NCBI RefSeq assembly: GCF_014269185.2
Contig: NZ_JABWRZ020000002.1
Coordinates: forward strand, 248,001-312,000
Length of the DNA stretch: 64,000 nucleotides
Reading direction: 5' to 3'
Origin: Pseudomonas oryzicola
Lineage (GTDB): Bacteria > Pseudomonadota > Gammaproteobacteria > Pseudomonadales > Pseudomonadaceae
Shown here: piece after piece, positions 50,169 through 62,383 of the stretch
Layout: every line of letters starts with the position of its first letter
Numbering within the stretch: the stretch's first letter is position 1
Made by a program: the position numbers and the translations under genes
The notes under the pieces: model-generated
Database searches by the model: none
Told to the model about the DNA's origin: nothing
What the model saw: only the letters and a program-made list of their open reading frames with translations

Positions 50169-50600
50169 ATGGAATGCATGATGACTGGCCCCGAGGACTA
50201 TGCCCTGCGTGCCGCCAACGCCTTCAACCAGCGCGATGTGCAAGGGCTGCTGGCATTGGTTGATGAAGACTTCGTTTACCTGGATGGCATGACCAGGCAA
50301 ACCGGACGTGAAGCGATGCGTGCCCGCGAGATGGCGCTGTTCAGCGCATTCCCTGATGCCCAGGTGGCCCTGACCCCCTTCATGGTCTCGGACGATCGGC
50401 TGGCAGTGACTGCCGTCCTGACCGGCACCTTCAGCGCCCCACTGTGGCTGCCAGCAGGGGTGATCGTTCCGGCCCACGGGCGTCGGGTCTGCGTGCAGTA
50501 TGCGGCCCACTTCACCTTCAGAAACGGCCTGGCGGTTCGCGAAACGGTATTTTTCGACAGCGCCACGTTGCAGCCGTCTGCCGAACAGGCCGAGGGTTGA
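50169..50600 (+). CDS. NTF2-like/SnoaL-fold protein
   Basis: A 143-residue protein (ATG 50169; ATG 50178 or 50181 are equally possible) with the cone-shaped NTF2 fold pattern: AANAFNQRDVQGLLALVDEDFVYLD near the start (shown in part) and FTFRNGLAVRETVFFDS at the end. Such proteins are small isomerases, dehydratases or ligand binders. It lies 3 bp before the SDR gene, and cotranscription is likely. Confidence 0.75.
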   Translation: MECMMTGPEDYALRAANAFNQRDVQGLLALVDEDFVYLDGMTRQTGREAMRAREMALFSAFPDAQVALTPFMVSDDRLAVTAVLTGTFSAPLWLPAGVIVPAHGRRVCVQYAAHFTFRNGLAVRETVFFDSATLQPSAEQAEG

Positions 50601-50603
50601 GCC

Positions 50604-51650
50604 ATGCACGATGTATTCGTTACCGGTGCAACCGGCCTGCTGGGCAACAACCTGGTGCGTGAACTGGTCGCACGTGGCTACATGGTCAAAGGGCTGGTGC
50701 GCTCCAGCGCAAAGGGCCAACAGCAGTTCGCTGACCTGCCCGAAGTGGAGCTGGTTGAAGGCGACATGGCCGATGTCGACGCTTTTGCGGCGTCGCTGCA
50801 TGGCTGCGATACGGTATTCCATACGGCAGCGTTCTTTCGGGACAACTACAAAGGCGGCAGCCATTGGCAAGCGCTTGAGCAGATCAATGTGAGCGGTACC
50901 CGCCGCCTGCTGGAACAGGCCTACCAGGCCGGCATCCGACGGTTCGTTCATACCTCGTCCATCGCTGTGCTTGACGGGGCACCTGGCACGTCGATCGATG
51001 AGACATGCCTGCGGGCCGAAGCCAATGCCGATGATTACTACCGCAGCAAGATCCTCGCCGACCGCGTGGTAGCTGCGTTTCTCCAAGCCCACCCCGACAT
51101 GCACGCCTGCATGGTGCTTCCAGGCTGGATGTGGGGCCCGGGCGACATCGGCCCTACGTCGGCCGGGCAACTGGTCAACGATGTGGTGCAAGGCAAACTG
51201 CCTGGCTTGATCCCGGGTAGTTTCTCGGTGGTGGACGCCCGCGATGTGGCTTTGGCGCAGATTGCCGCGGCCACACAAGGACGCAGCGGTGAACGCTACC
51301 TGGCCGCCGGGCGGCATATGACCATGGCCGAACTGGTACCGATAGTGAGCCGTCTGGCCGGCGTACGGGCGCCGAAACGGCATTTGCCATTGCCGTTGTT
51401 GTTCTGCCTGGCCGCAGTCCAGGAAATGTATGCGCGGTTCACCGGCAAGCCCATCCTGCTAAGCTTGGCCACGCTGCGCCTGCTGGTCCGGGAAAACGAC
51501 CGTACGCGTTTCAACCACAGCAAAAGCGAACAGGCGCTTGGCCTGAGTTTCAGGGCACTGGAGCTGACTGTCGCCGATACCGTGGCGTGGTATCGAGACC
51601 ACGGCTGGTTTGCAGAACACGGCTCGCTCACGGAACAGGAAAGCCAATAA
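50604..51650 (+). CDS. NAD(P)-dependent epimerase/dehydratase (extended SDR)
   Basis: A 348-residue extended short-chain dehydrogenase. The Rossmann motif VTGATGLLGNNLVRELVARG opens the protein, HTSSIAVLDG carries the Ser, and YYRSKILADR the YxxxK catalytic pair (about 146-150). A C-terminal substrate domain is present. The substrate is unknown; the family includes dihydroflavonol-reductase-like and sugar enzymes. Confidence 0.88.
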   Translation: MHDVFVTGATGLLGNNLVRELVARGYMVKGLVRSSAKGQQQFADLPEVELVEGDMADVDAFAASLHGCDTVFHTAAFFRDNYKGGSHWQALEQINVSGTRRLLEQAYQAGIRRFVHTSSIAVLDGAPGTSIDETCLRAEANADDYYRSKILADRVVAAFLQAHPDMHACMVLPGWMWGPGDIGPTSAGQLVNDVVQGKLPGLIPGSFSVVDARDVALAQIAAATQGRSGERYLAAGRHMTMAELVPIVSRLAGVRAPKRHLPLPLLFCLAAVQEMYARFTGKPILLSLATLRLLVRENDRTRFNHSKSEQALGLSFRALELTVADTVAWYRDHGWFAEHGSLTEQESQ

Positions 51651-51653
51651 CCC

Positions 51654-52226
51654 ATGGACAGGGAAATAATCCTGATGCGCCACGGCCAGCCGGCACTGGT
51701 TGCCGGTAAGAAAATGTCCGCACTGGATATGCAGGGCTGGATCGACGGCTACAACCGCGCCGGAATCACCGACCAGCCCGTCCCGGCCACCAGCCGGCAG
51801 CTTGCCACGACGGCAAGGGTGATCGTATCGAGCACCGCGCCACGTGCATTGAGCTCGCTGCAGGCGCTCGGTCTTGAGCCCAGCCACGTCGATGCGCTCT
51901 TTTGTGAAGCGCAGCTGCCCCATGGCCAATGGAGGCTACCTCGACTTTCACCGTTTACCTGGGCCTTCATCCTTCGCCTGCTGTGGTTGTGCGGTTACTC
52001 GCGGGATGTCGAAACCGTCAGCGCTGCCAAGCTTCGTGCCAGCATGGCAGCGCAACGGCTGTTATCACTTGCCGGCGAGGGGCCGGTACTGCTGCTAGGT
52101 CATGGCTTCATGAACCGGATGATTGCCAAGCAACTGATGGCACAGGGGTGGACTCGCCAAAGCCGCAATGGCAGCCACTATTGGAGCGCAGTCGTGCTTG
52201 CCAAGCGCATTGAGGGCTCGAACTGA
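51654..52226 (+). CDS. Histidine phosphatase (phosphoglycerate-mutase-like)
   Basis: A 190-residue protein with the RHG motif in ILMRHGQPALV (His at about 10) and the second His in LLGHGFMNRMI near residue 148. It is a small member of the family; the phosphate ester it cleaves is unknown. It starts 3 bp after the SDR gene and ends the three-gene set. Confidence 0.85.
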   Translation: MDREIILMRHGQPALVAGKKMSALDMQGWIDGYNRAGITDQPVPATSRQLATTARVIVSSTAPRALSSLQALGLEPSHVDALFCEAQLPHGQWRLPRLSPFTWAFILRLLWLCGYSRDVETVSAAKLRASMAAQRLLSLAGEGPVLLLGHGFMNRMIAKQLMAQGWTRQSRNGSHYWSAVVLAKRIEGSN

Positions 52227-52379
52227 GCAGGCAAAGCCCCATGAAGCAAACGCACCGCTGATAGACTGTCGGACAGCCCTTACCATGCGACGGCCGGGTC
52301 ATGACCTTTACGGTTTTTTTACTCGACAATGCCGTGGCGCTGTAAATACTGCCCGGCATAACCCAAGTGAGCTTGTTCG

Positions 52380-53834
52380 ATGCCTCTGCCCGCGCTGCGC
52401 TTCATCGCCTTCATCATCGGTGTCTTCCTGATCACGTTGTCCCTGAGCATGATCGTGCCCATGGCCACGTTGATCCTGCACAGCCGTAGCGACGATCTGG
52501 GGGCATTTCTCTGGTCGAGCCTGATCGCACTGTGCGCTGGCCTGGTATTGGTAGCCCGTGGCGTGCCTGAAGCGCCGCAGATCCGGGCCAGGGACATGTA
52601 TTTCCTGACCACGGCGAGCTGGATCGTGGTCTGCGCGTTCGCCGCCTTGCCCATGGTGCTGATTCGGCACATCAGCTACACCGATGCATTCTTCGAAACC
52701 ATGTCGGGCATCACCACCACCGGCTCTACGGTACTGACAGGCCTCGACAGCGCCTCGCCCGGGCTGTTGATCTGGCGCTCGATGCTGCACTGGCTAGGCG
52801 GTATCGGCTTCATTGGCATGGCCGTCGCGATCCTGCCGCTGTTGCGCGTCGGTGGCATGCGCCTGTTCCAGACCGAGTCCTCGGACTGGTCGGACAAAGT
52901 GACACCACGCTCGCATGTCGCGGCGAAGATGATTCTGGCGGTGTACCTGGGGCTCACCGCAGTCGGCACGCTGGCACTGTGGATCGCCGGAATGACCCCG
53001 TTCGAAGCGATCAATCATTCGATGTCGCTGATCTCGACCGGTGGCTTCTCGACTTCCGATGCATCGCTCGGGCACTGGACCCAGCCCGCAGTGCATTGGG
53101 TGGCCGTGGTCATCATGATCCTCGGCAGCCTGCCCTTCACCTTGTATGTGGCGACCTTGCGCGGCCATCGCCGGGCCTTGATCAAGGATCATCAGGTGCG
53201 CGGCTTCCTCGGCTTTCTGGCTTTCGTATCGGTCACGGTGGGCACTTGGCTGTGCTGGCACAGCGACTTGCCGTGGTGGGATGCGTTGAGGATCGTGGCG
53301 GTCAATGTCACCTCGGTGGTCACCACGACGGGGATTGCGGTCGGTGACTACACGCTGTGGGGCAGCTTTGCCGTGCTGTTGTTCTTCTACCTGACGTTCG
53401 TCGGGGGCTGCTCCGGGTCGACGGCCGGGGGGCTGAAAATCTTCCGCTTCCAGGTGGCGGCATCGTTGCTGGTCAGCAGCCTGAAGCAGTTGATCCACCC
53501 GCGCGCGACGATTTCGAAAAAGTACAATGGCCATCCCATCGACGAAGACATCGTGCGTTCGCTGCTGACCTTCTCGTTCTTTTTCTTCATCACCATCGCG
53601 GTGATCGCCCTGCTGCTGACCCTGATTGGGCTGGACTGGACCACCGCCTTGAGCGGTGCAGCCACCGCCGTGTGCAATGTTGGGCCAGGATTGGGCAATC
53701 TGATCGGACCGGCCGGCAACTTTGCTTCACTGCCCGATGCGGCAAAGTGGCTGCTGACAATCGGGATGCTGCTCGGCCGGCTTGAAATCCTTACCGTGCT
53801 GGTACTGGTTGCCCCCGCATTCTGGCGCTTCTAG
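52380..53834 (+). CDS. trkH: Trk-type potassium transporter membrane subunit
   Basis: A 484-residue protein made of four pore modules. Filter-like segments are TTTGSTV (about 112-118), STGGFS (about 220-225), TTTGIAVGDY (about 317-326) and CNVGPGLG near residue 436. K+ uptake needs the TrkA regulatory protein, which is not in this window. It is in its own unit, 153 bp after the phosphatase. Confidence 0.93.
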   Translation: MPLPALRFIAFIIGVFLITLSLSMIVPMATLILHSRSDDLGAFLWSSLIALCAGLVLVARGVPEAPQIRARDMYFLTTASWIVVCAFAALPMVLIRHISYTDAFFETMSGITTTGSTVLTGLDSASPGLLIWRSMLHWLGGIGFIGMAVAILPLLRVGGMRLFQTESSDWSDKVTPRSHVAAKMILAVYLGLTAVGTLALWIAGMTPFEAINHSMSLISTGGFSTSDASLGHWTQPAVHWVAVVIMILGSLPFTLYVATLRGHRRALIKDHQVRGFLGFLAFVSVTVGTWLCWHSDLPWWDALRIVAVNVTSVVTTTGIAVGDYTLWGSFAVLLFFYLTFVGGCSGSTAGGLKIFRFQVAASLLVSSLKQLIHPRATISKKYNGHPIDEDIVRSLLTFSFFFFITIAVIALLLTLIGLDWTTALSGAATAVCNVGPGLGNLIGPAGNFASLPDAAKWLLTIGMLLGRLEILTVLVLVAPAFWRF

Positions 53835-54170
53835 GCAGAAGGACACGCGCCTGCAAGGAGCTTCAGGCGCGACAGTCTGTGCTACCTGCCCATCGTCGAC
53901 TAGCCACTGTATCCATTTCATTACATCGTAATGGATTCGCTACAGACCAATCCGGGAAGGGCTGGACAAGGGTTTGATCCCCAAACGCTTTTCCCGCAGT
54001 GATTGCGTGTAGCGTTTTCATTCCATCGTGGGCGCGGCAAAATCCGCAAAAATATATAACCAGTTGATTTAAAACGAATTTAATTGATTGGCCGCGTTTT
54101 TGCTAAGGAAATCCTACCCCAAGAGCGCGGGACCACCGCGCCCAACGCCCCTGCTTCCCGAGGATTTCCC
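53835..54170. other. gcvH upstream region
   Basis: A 336-bp gap with a GC-rich hairpin after trkH (53846-53871, CGCGCCTG/CAGGCGCG, no U-run), an inverted repeat CATTAC-ATC-GTAATG (53919-53933), TGTAGCG half-sites facing each other near 53938 and 54010, an AT-rich stretch, and a sigma54 promoter (54088-54104). The repeats are candidate binding sites for the TyrR/GcsR-like activator. No glycine riboswitch is seen. Confidence 0.55.
54088..54104 (+). promoter_or_regulatory. Sigma54 promoter of gcvH operon
   Basis: TTGGCCGCGTTTTTGCT has GG and GC ten bases apart, the -24/-12 rule of sigma54 promoters, and lies about 67 bp before the gcvH ATG. A sigma54 promoter implies control by an enhancer-binding protein such as the TyrR/GcsR-like one at 47671. 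Confidence 0.75.
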
Positions 54171-54554
54171 ATGAGCGAGTTGCGTTTCACTGAAGATCAC
54201 GAATGGCTGCGCGTCGAAGCCGATGGCAGCGTTACCGTGGGCATTACCGCCTACGCCCAGAACGCCCTTGGCGATGTGGTTTTCGTGCAACTGCCAGAGT
54301 TGCAGCAGTATGAGAAAGGCAGCGAAGCGTCCACCGTCGAGTCGGTCAAGGCCGCCAGCGGCGTGTACATGCCGCTGACCGGTGAAGTGGTGCAGATCAA
54401 TGACCAGCTCGAAGACAGACCGGAACTGGTCAACGAAGACCCGCTGGGTGAAGGCTGGTTCTTCCGCTTCATCCCCGCCGATGCCAGCGCCGTATCCGCC
54501 CTGCTCGACCAGGACGCCTATGAGCGCCTGATCAAAGCCAACGACGACGCCTGA
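54171..54554 (+). CDS. gcvH: Glycine cleavage system H protein
   Basis: From ATG 54171 ([15 protein letters not shown]), AGGA upstream, 127 residues. The lipoyl-lysine is in ESVKAAS, near residue 64. It shuttles the aminomethyl group between P and T proteins. It is first in gcvH-gcvP-sdaA-gcvT, 11 bp before gcvP. Confidence 0.96.
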   Translation: MSELRFTEDHEWLRVEADGSVTVGITAYAQNALGDVVFVQLPELQQYEKGSEASTVESVKAASGVYMPLTGEVVQINDQLEDRPELVNEDPLGEGWFFRFIPADASAVSALLDQDAYERLIKANDDA

Positions 54555-54565
54555 GGAGCCCCGCC

Positions 54566-57421
<2,856 letters not shown>

Positions 57422-57457
57422 TAGCCTTCGGGGCGGCTACCTGACTCGAGGCGTGGC

Positions 57458-57537
57458 CCTTTGTGGGAGCGGGTTTACCCGCGAAAGCGGCGGTGAAGCC
57501 ACCCTCGCATTCGCGGGTAAACCCGCTCCTGCAGGGT
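57458..57537. repeat. Inverted REP pair between gcvP and sdaA
   Basis: Two facing copies of TTGTGGGAGCGGGTTTACCC and its reverse form lie about 50 bp apart, within the presumed operon. Confidence 0.75.
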
Positions 57538-57573
57538 TCACCGTCCGCCCACTGAACCTGGCAGGAGGTCACC

Positions 57574-58950
<1,377 letters not shown>

Positions 58951-58977
58951 CCCGACAACTACAACAAGGAGTCACCG

Positions 58978-60099
58978 ATGTCCGAAACACTGCTCAAGAC
59001 CCCGTTGCACGCCCTGCACCTGGAACTGGGTGCGCGCATGGTGCCGTTCGCCGGCTACGACATGCCAGTGCAGTACCCGCTGGGCGTGCTCAAGGAGCAC
59101 CTGCACACTCGCGAGCAGGCCGGCCTGTTCGATGTCTCGCACATGGGCCAGATCAAGCTGCACGGCAGCGACGCCGCCAAGGCCCTGGAAAGCCTGGTGC
59201 CGGTGGATATCCTCGACCTGCCGGTAGGCATGCAGCGCTACGCCATGTTCACCAATGAGCAAGGCGGTATCCTCGACGACCTGATGGTCGCCAACCTGGG
59301 CAACGACACCCTGTTCCTGGTAGTCAACGCTGCCTGCAAGGACCAGGACCTGGCCCACCTGCGAACGCATATCGGTGGCCGCTGCGAGGTGCAAGCGCTG
59401 TTCGAGGAGCGTGCCCTGCTGGCCCTGCAAGGCCCGGCGGCAGCCGAGGTGCTGGCGCGCCTGGCCCCGGAAGTAGCCAGCATGACCTTCATGCAATTCC
59501 GCGCAGTAAAGTTGCTGGGTGAAGACTGCTACGTCAGCCGTTCGGGTTATACCGGCGAAGACGGCTACGAGATTTCGGTACCGGTACACGCCGCCGAAGC
59601 CCTGGCCCGCCGCCTGCTGGCCGAGCCGCAAGTGCAGCCGATCGGCCTGGGCGCGCGCGACTCGCTGCGCCTGGAAGCAGGCCTGTGCCTGTACGGCCAC
59701 GACATGAACAGCGAAACCAGCCCGGTCGAAGCCAGCCTGCTGTGGGCCATTTCCAAGGTCCGCCGGGCCGATGGTGCGCGTGCTGGCGGCTTCCCGGGCG
59801 CCGAGGCCGTCTTCGCCCAGCAACGCGATGGCGTGGCGCGCAAACGAGTGGGCCTGTTGCCGCAGGAACGTACGCCAGTACGCGAAGGCGCTGACATTGT
59901 CGATAACAAAGATCAACCGGTAGGCAAAGTGTGCAGTGGCGGCTTTGGCCCGACACTCGGCGCACCGGTCGCAATGGGTTATATCGATAGCGAACATGCA
60001 GCAATCGACACGTCACTGTTTGCCGTGGTGCGTGGCAAGAAGGTGGCTTTGAAAGTCAGCAAAATGCCTTTCGTGGCGCAACGTTACTACCGAGGCTGA
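58978..60099 (+). CDS. gcvT: Aminomethyltransferase (glycine cleavage T protein)
   Basis: A 373-residue enzyme that transfers the methylene group from H protein to tetrahydrofolate. Motifs are VPFAGYDMPVQY, FDVSHMGQI and RSGYTGEDGYEI in the GCV_T domain, and RDSLRLEAGLCLYGHDM. AAGGAG lies before the ATG. It is the last gene of the operon. Confidence 0.96.
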   Translation: MSETLLKTPLHALHLELGARMVPFAGYDMPVQYPLGVLKEHLHTREQAGLFDVSHMGQIKLHGSDAAKALESLVPVDILDLPVGMQRYAMFTNEQGGILDDLMVANLGNDTLFLVVNAACKDQDLAHLRTHIGGRCEVQALFEERALLALQGPAAAEVLARLAPEVASMTFMQFRAVKLLGEDCYVSRSGYTGEDGYEISVPVHAAEALARRLLAEPQVQPIGLGARDSLRLEAGLCLYGHDMNSETSPVEASLLWAISKVRRADGARAGGFPGAEAVFAQQRDGVARKRVGLLPQERTPVREGADIVDNKDQPVGKVCSGGFGPTLGAPVAMGYIDSEHAAIDTSLFAVVRGKKVALKVSKMPFVAQRYYRG

Positions 60100-60120
60100 A
60101 GCCGTTTTGTGAAGCGTGCA

Positions 60121-60153
60121 GGCAGGTTCGGCTTATTCGTTTTCGAACCTGCC
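60121..60153 (+). terminator. Hairpin after gcvT
   Basis: GGCAGGTTCG and CGAACCTGCC form a 10-bp stem with a 13-base loop, 22 bp after the stop; the U-run is weak. A second, U-tailed hairpin (ATCGGC/GCCGAT) lies at 60216-60236. Confidence 0.6.
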
Positions 60154-60457
60154 CAATAACTTTTGAACATGGCGCCAGGCCAGGCGCCACGCCGTTTCCG
60201 ACAAAGCGGTCGGTTATCGGCAAACGGCCGATTTTCCATACGACCAAGGGCTTGTTTTTCGCTCGAGAGTTGGCGTAGAGTCACTGCACTGTGTTTGCAT
60301 GGGTCGCAACAGTTCGTGACCTGGGCCAGTAGCCGCAATCTGCTACAACCCGTTTGACGTCTCTTACTTTCCTGCAACCCAGCCCAGTAATCTTTTGCTG
60401 CCTATTTATTGCAAAAGAAACTGTCATCAAAATTCAAGCTTCATAGGAAATAAGACA
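60154..60457. other. Upstream region and long leader of the cold-shock gene
   Basis: Most of the 358-bp gap between gcvT and the csp gene. It has the GGCGCC palindromes at about 60171-60188, the 60216-60236 hairpin, and an AT-rich part just before the gene with an inverted repeat (60391-60418). Long structured leaders are usual for csp genes and serve temperature-dependent translation. No other gene seen. Confidence 0.45.
60391..60418 (+). promoter_or_regulatory. Leader hairpin of the cold-shock gene
   Basis: TCTTTTGC and GCAAAAGA form an 8-bp AU-rich stem with a 12-base loop, 39 bp before the start codon. Such a weak hairpin could open or refold with temperature; this is an inference. Confidence 0.45.
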
Positions 60458-60670
60458 ATGGCTGAGCGTCAGAACGGTACCGTCAAGTGGTTCAATGACG
60501 AAAAAGGTTACGGCTTCATCACCCCAGAACAGGGTCCGGATCTGTTCGTGCACTTCCGCGCTATCGAAGGCAACGGCTTCAAGAGCCTGAAAGAAGGCCA
60601 GAAAGTAACCTTCGAAGCAGTTCAGGGCCAAAAAGGCATGCAAGCTGACAAGGTTCAGGTTGCCGGCTAA
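60458..60670 (+). CDS. Cold-shock protein (CspA family)
   Basis: A 70-residue protein from ATG 60458 with AGGA upstream. RNP1 KGYGFITPE and RNP2-like LFVHFRAI are visible, as in CspA-type RNA chaperones. It binds single-stranded RNA and DNA and helps translation at low temperature. A monocistronic gene with its own terminator. The inducibility by cold cannot be judged from sequence. Confidence 0.95.
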   Translation: MAERQNGTVKWFNDEKGYGFITPEQGPDLFVHFRAIEGNGFKSLKEGQKVTFEAVQGQKGMQADKVQVAG

Positions 60671-60683
60671 GCCGAACCCGACT

Positions 60684-60721
60684 TCGAAAAAAGCCCCTGC
60701 CAAGTGCAGGGGTTTTTTTTT
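60684..60721 (+). terminator. Rho-independent terminator of the cold-shock gene
   Basis: CCCCTGC-CAAGT-GCAGGGG followed by nine T residues. Confidence 0.93.
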
Positions 60722-60761
60722 GCCCGTAGAATAGCCGCTTCGTTTTCTGGAGCCGCGCTGC

Positions 60762-61250
60762 ATGTCCAAGCCTCTGCTCGTACCCCAAGGGGATTTTCCA
60801 CCGGTCGGCCTGGGCCGGCGCCTGGCGGCGATGTTCTACGACTTTTTGCTGTGCACGGCACTGCTGATCGTGACCGCTGGCGCCTACAAGATGATCCAGA
60901 TGGCGATCATCGGCGAAGCACGCATGCGCGAGCTGACCGAGGCCGGTGCGCTGGATGGCGATCCGCTACTGTCGACGCTACTGCTGTTTGCCCTGTTCGG
61001 CTTTTTTGCCAAGTTCTGGACCCATGGCGGCCAGACCCTGGGCATGCAGGTGTGGGGGGTGCGGGTGCAGAACGCCGATGGCACGGCCATCAGCCTGTGG
61101 CAGGCGCTGTTGCGCTTCGTGGTGTCGATCGCCTCGTGGCTGTGCCTGGGGCTGGGTTTCTTCTGGGCGTTGATCGACAAGCGCAAGCGCGGCTGGCATG
61201 ACATCTATTCGGAAAGCCAGCTAGTGCGGGTGCCGAAGCAGAAGAAGTGA
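60762..61250 (+). CDS. RDD-family membrane protein
   Basis: A 162-residue inner-membrane protein with the family's R-D-D-type residues: VGLGRRLAAMFYDFLLC near residue 15, TLGMQVWGVRV near 90 and ALIDKRKRGWHDIYS at the end. Three to four hydrophobic segments are visible. RDD proteins are of unclear function; some act as Na+/H+ antiporters. It converges with lptG across a bidirectional terminator. Confidence 0.9.
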   Translation: MSKPLLVPQGDFPPVGLGRRLAAMFYDFLLCTALLIVTAGAYKMIQMAIIGEARMRELTEAGALDGDPLLSTLLLFALFGFFAKFWTHGGQTLGMQVWGVRVQNADGTAISLWQALLRFVVSIASWLCLGLGFFWALIDKRKRGWHDIYSESQLVRVPKQKK

Positions 61251-61275
61251 GCCAACAGTTCAGGTAAACACCCAT

Positions 61276-61306
61276 GAAAAAGCCGACCCTGAGGTCGGCT
61301 TTCTTG
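61276..61306. terminator. Bidirectional terminator between RDD gene and lptG
   Basis: AGCCGACC-CTGA-GGTCGGCT with A-rich and T-rich flanks (TTTTTC on the minus strand, TTTCTT on the plus), so it can serve both converging genes. Confidence 0.85.
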
Positions 61307-61321
61307 TGCAGCTCAGGCCAA

Positions 61322-62383
61322 TCAACCGGCCCGGCGCAACAACCACAACCCTGCCAGCGCACAGATACCCGCCGGAATGACCACCGCCAACAGCGGCGGG
61401 AAGCCGAACACCTGGCTCGACGGCCCCAGCAGGTCCTGGGCGATGCGGAACACGAAGCCTACCAGCACACCGGTGAACACGCGCTGGCCAAGGGTTACCG
61501 AACGCAGCGGGCCGAAGATGAAGGAAATCGCCATCAGCACCAGCGCCGCAGTCACCATCGGTTGCAACACCTTGGTCCAGAACGCCAGCCAGTAACGCGC
61601 GTTGTTCAGGCCCTGGTCGGACAAGTAGTGGATGTAATCCCACAAACCGGTAATCGATAGCGACTCCGGTGCCAGGACCACGGTATTGAGCAACTGCGGC
61701 GTGAGCGAAACATCCCAACGCTCCTGTGGTGTGTTCACGACTTCGGTATGATCGCCACGGAAGAAGGTGGTGCGCACGTCGGCAAGCAGCCAGTGGTCGT
61801 CCTGGTACTGTGCGCGGCGGGCGAAACTCGAGCTGACGATCTTGCGTTCGTTGTCGAAGCGGTAGCGGGTCACCCCCAGCAGCAGGCCGTTGGGCTGCAC
61901 GGCGTTGATATGCACGAACTCGTCACCCTGGCGGTGCCACATGCCTCGCTTGGAGCTCTGTGCCTCACCCCCCCCCTGGGCCAGCGAGCGGTCGGCCTGG
62001 GCCTTGTTCTCGGTCACCGGCGCCACGTATTCGCCGATCAGCAGGCCGACCAGCATCAGCACCAGCATCGGCTTCATCACCGCCCAGACGATGCGGCCGA
62101 TCGACACCCCGGCAGCACGCATGATGGTCAGTTCGCTGCTGCTGGCCAGGCTACCCAGGCCGATAAGGCAACCGATCAGGGCGGCCATCGGCAGCATTTC
62201 GTACAGGCGCCGTGGAGCGGTCAGCAAAACGAAGTTGCCCGCCTCCATCACCGAATAAGTATCGCTCAGGTCGCTCATTTCATCGATGAAGGCGAACAGC
62301 GAGGCCAAGCCAAGGATAATTCCCAGCACGGCGAGGATGGCCAGCAGCACGCTCTGGCCGATGTAACGGTCGAGCTTACCCAC
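61322..62383 (-). CDS. lptG: LPS export permease LptG
   Basis: The start GTG 62383 (reading GKLDRYIGQSVLLAI after it) follows GGAGG with a 5-6 base spacer, giving 353 residues; it overlaps the lptF stop by 8 bp. Six membrane helices flank a periplasmic beta-jellyroll-like domain (MWHRQGDEFVHINAV). With LptF and the LptB ATPase it extracts LPS from the inner membrane. FKLLASSSELTIMRAAGVS-type YjgP/YjgQ coupling helix is present (SSSELTIMRAAGVS). Confidence 0.94.
   Translation of the reverse strand: MGKLDRYIGQSVLLAILAVLGIILGLASLFAFIDEMSDLSDTYSVMEAGNFVLLTAPRRLYEMLPMAALIGCLIGLGSLASSSELTIMRAAGVSIGRIVWAVMKPMLVLMLVGLLIGEYVAPVTENKAQADRSLAQGGGEAQSSKRGMWHRQGDEFVHINAVQPNGLLLGVTRYRFDNERKIVSSSFARRAQYQDDHWLLADVRTTFFRGDHTEVVNTPQERWDVSLTPQLLNTVVLAPESLSITGLWDYIHYLSDQGLNNARYWLAFWTKVLQPMVTAALVLMAISFIFGPLRSVTLGQRVFTGVLVGFVFRIAQDLLGPSSQVFGFPPLLAVVIPAGICALAGLWLLRRAG

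Noticed and set aside
49191..51383. 730-codon frame that would make a large LysR fusion protein
   Set aside because: Only the last 289 residues are LysR-like; the rest is antisense to the NTF2-like and SDR genes. The LysR start at 50060 is normal.
53835..54170. Glycine riboswitch upstream of gcvH
   Set aside because: No paired aptamer-like structure could be traced, and the sigma54 promoter leaves only about 57 bases of leader.
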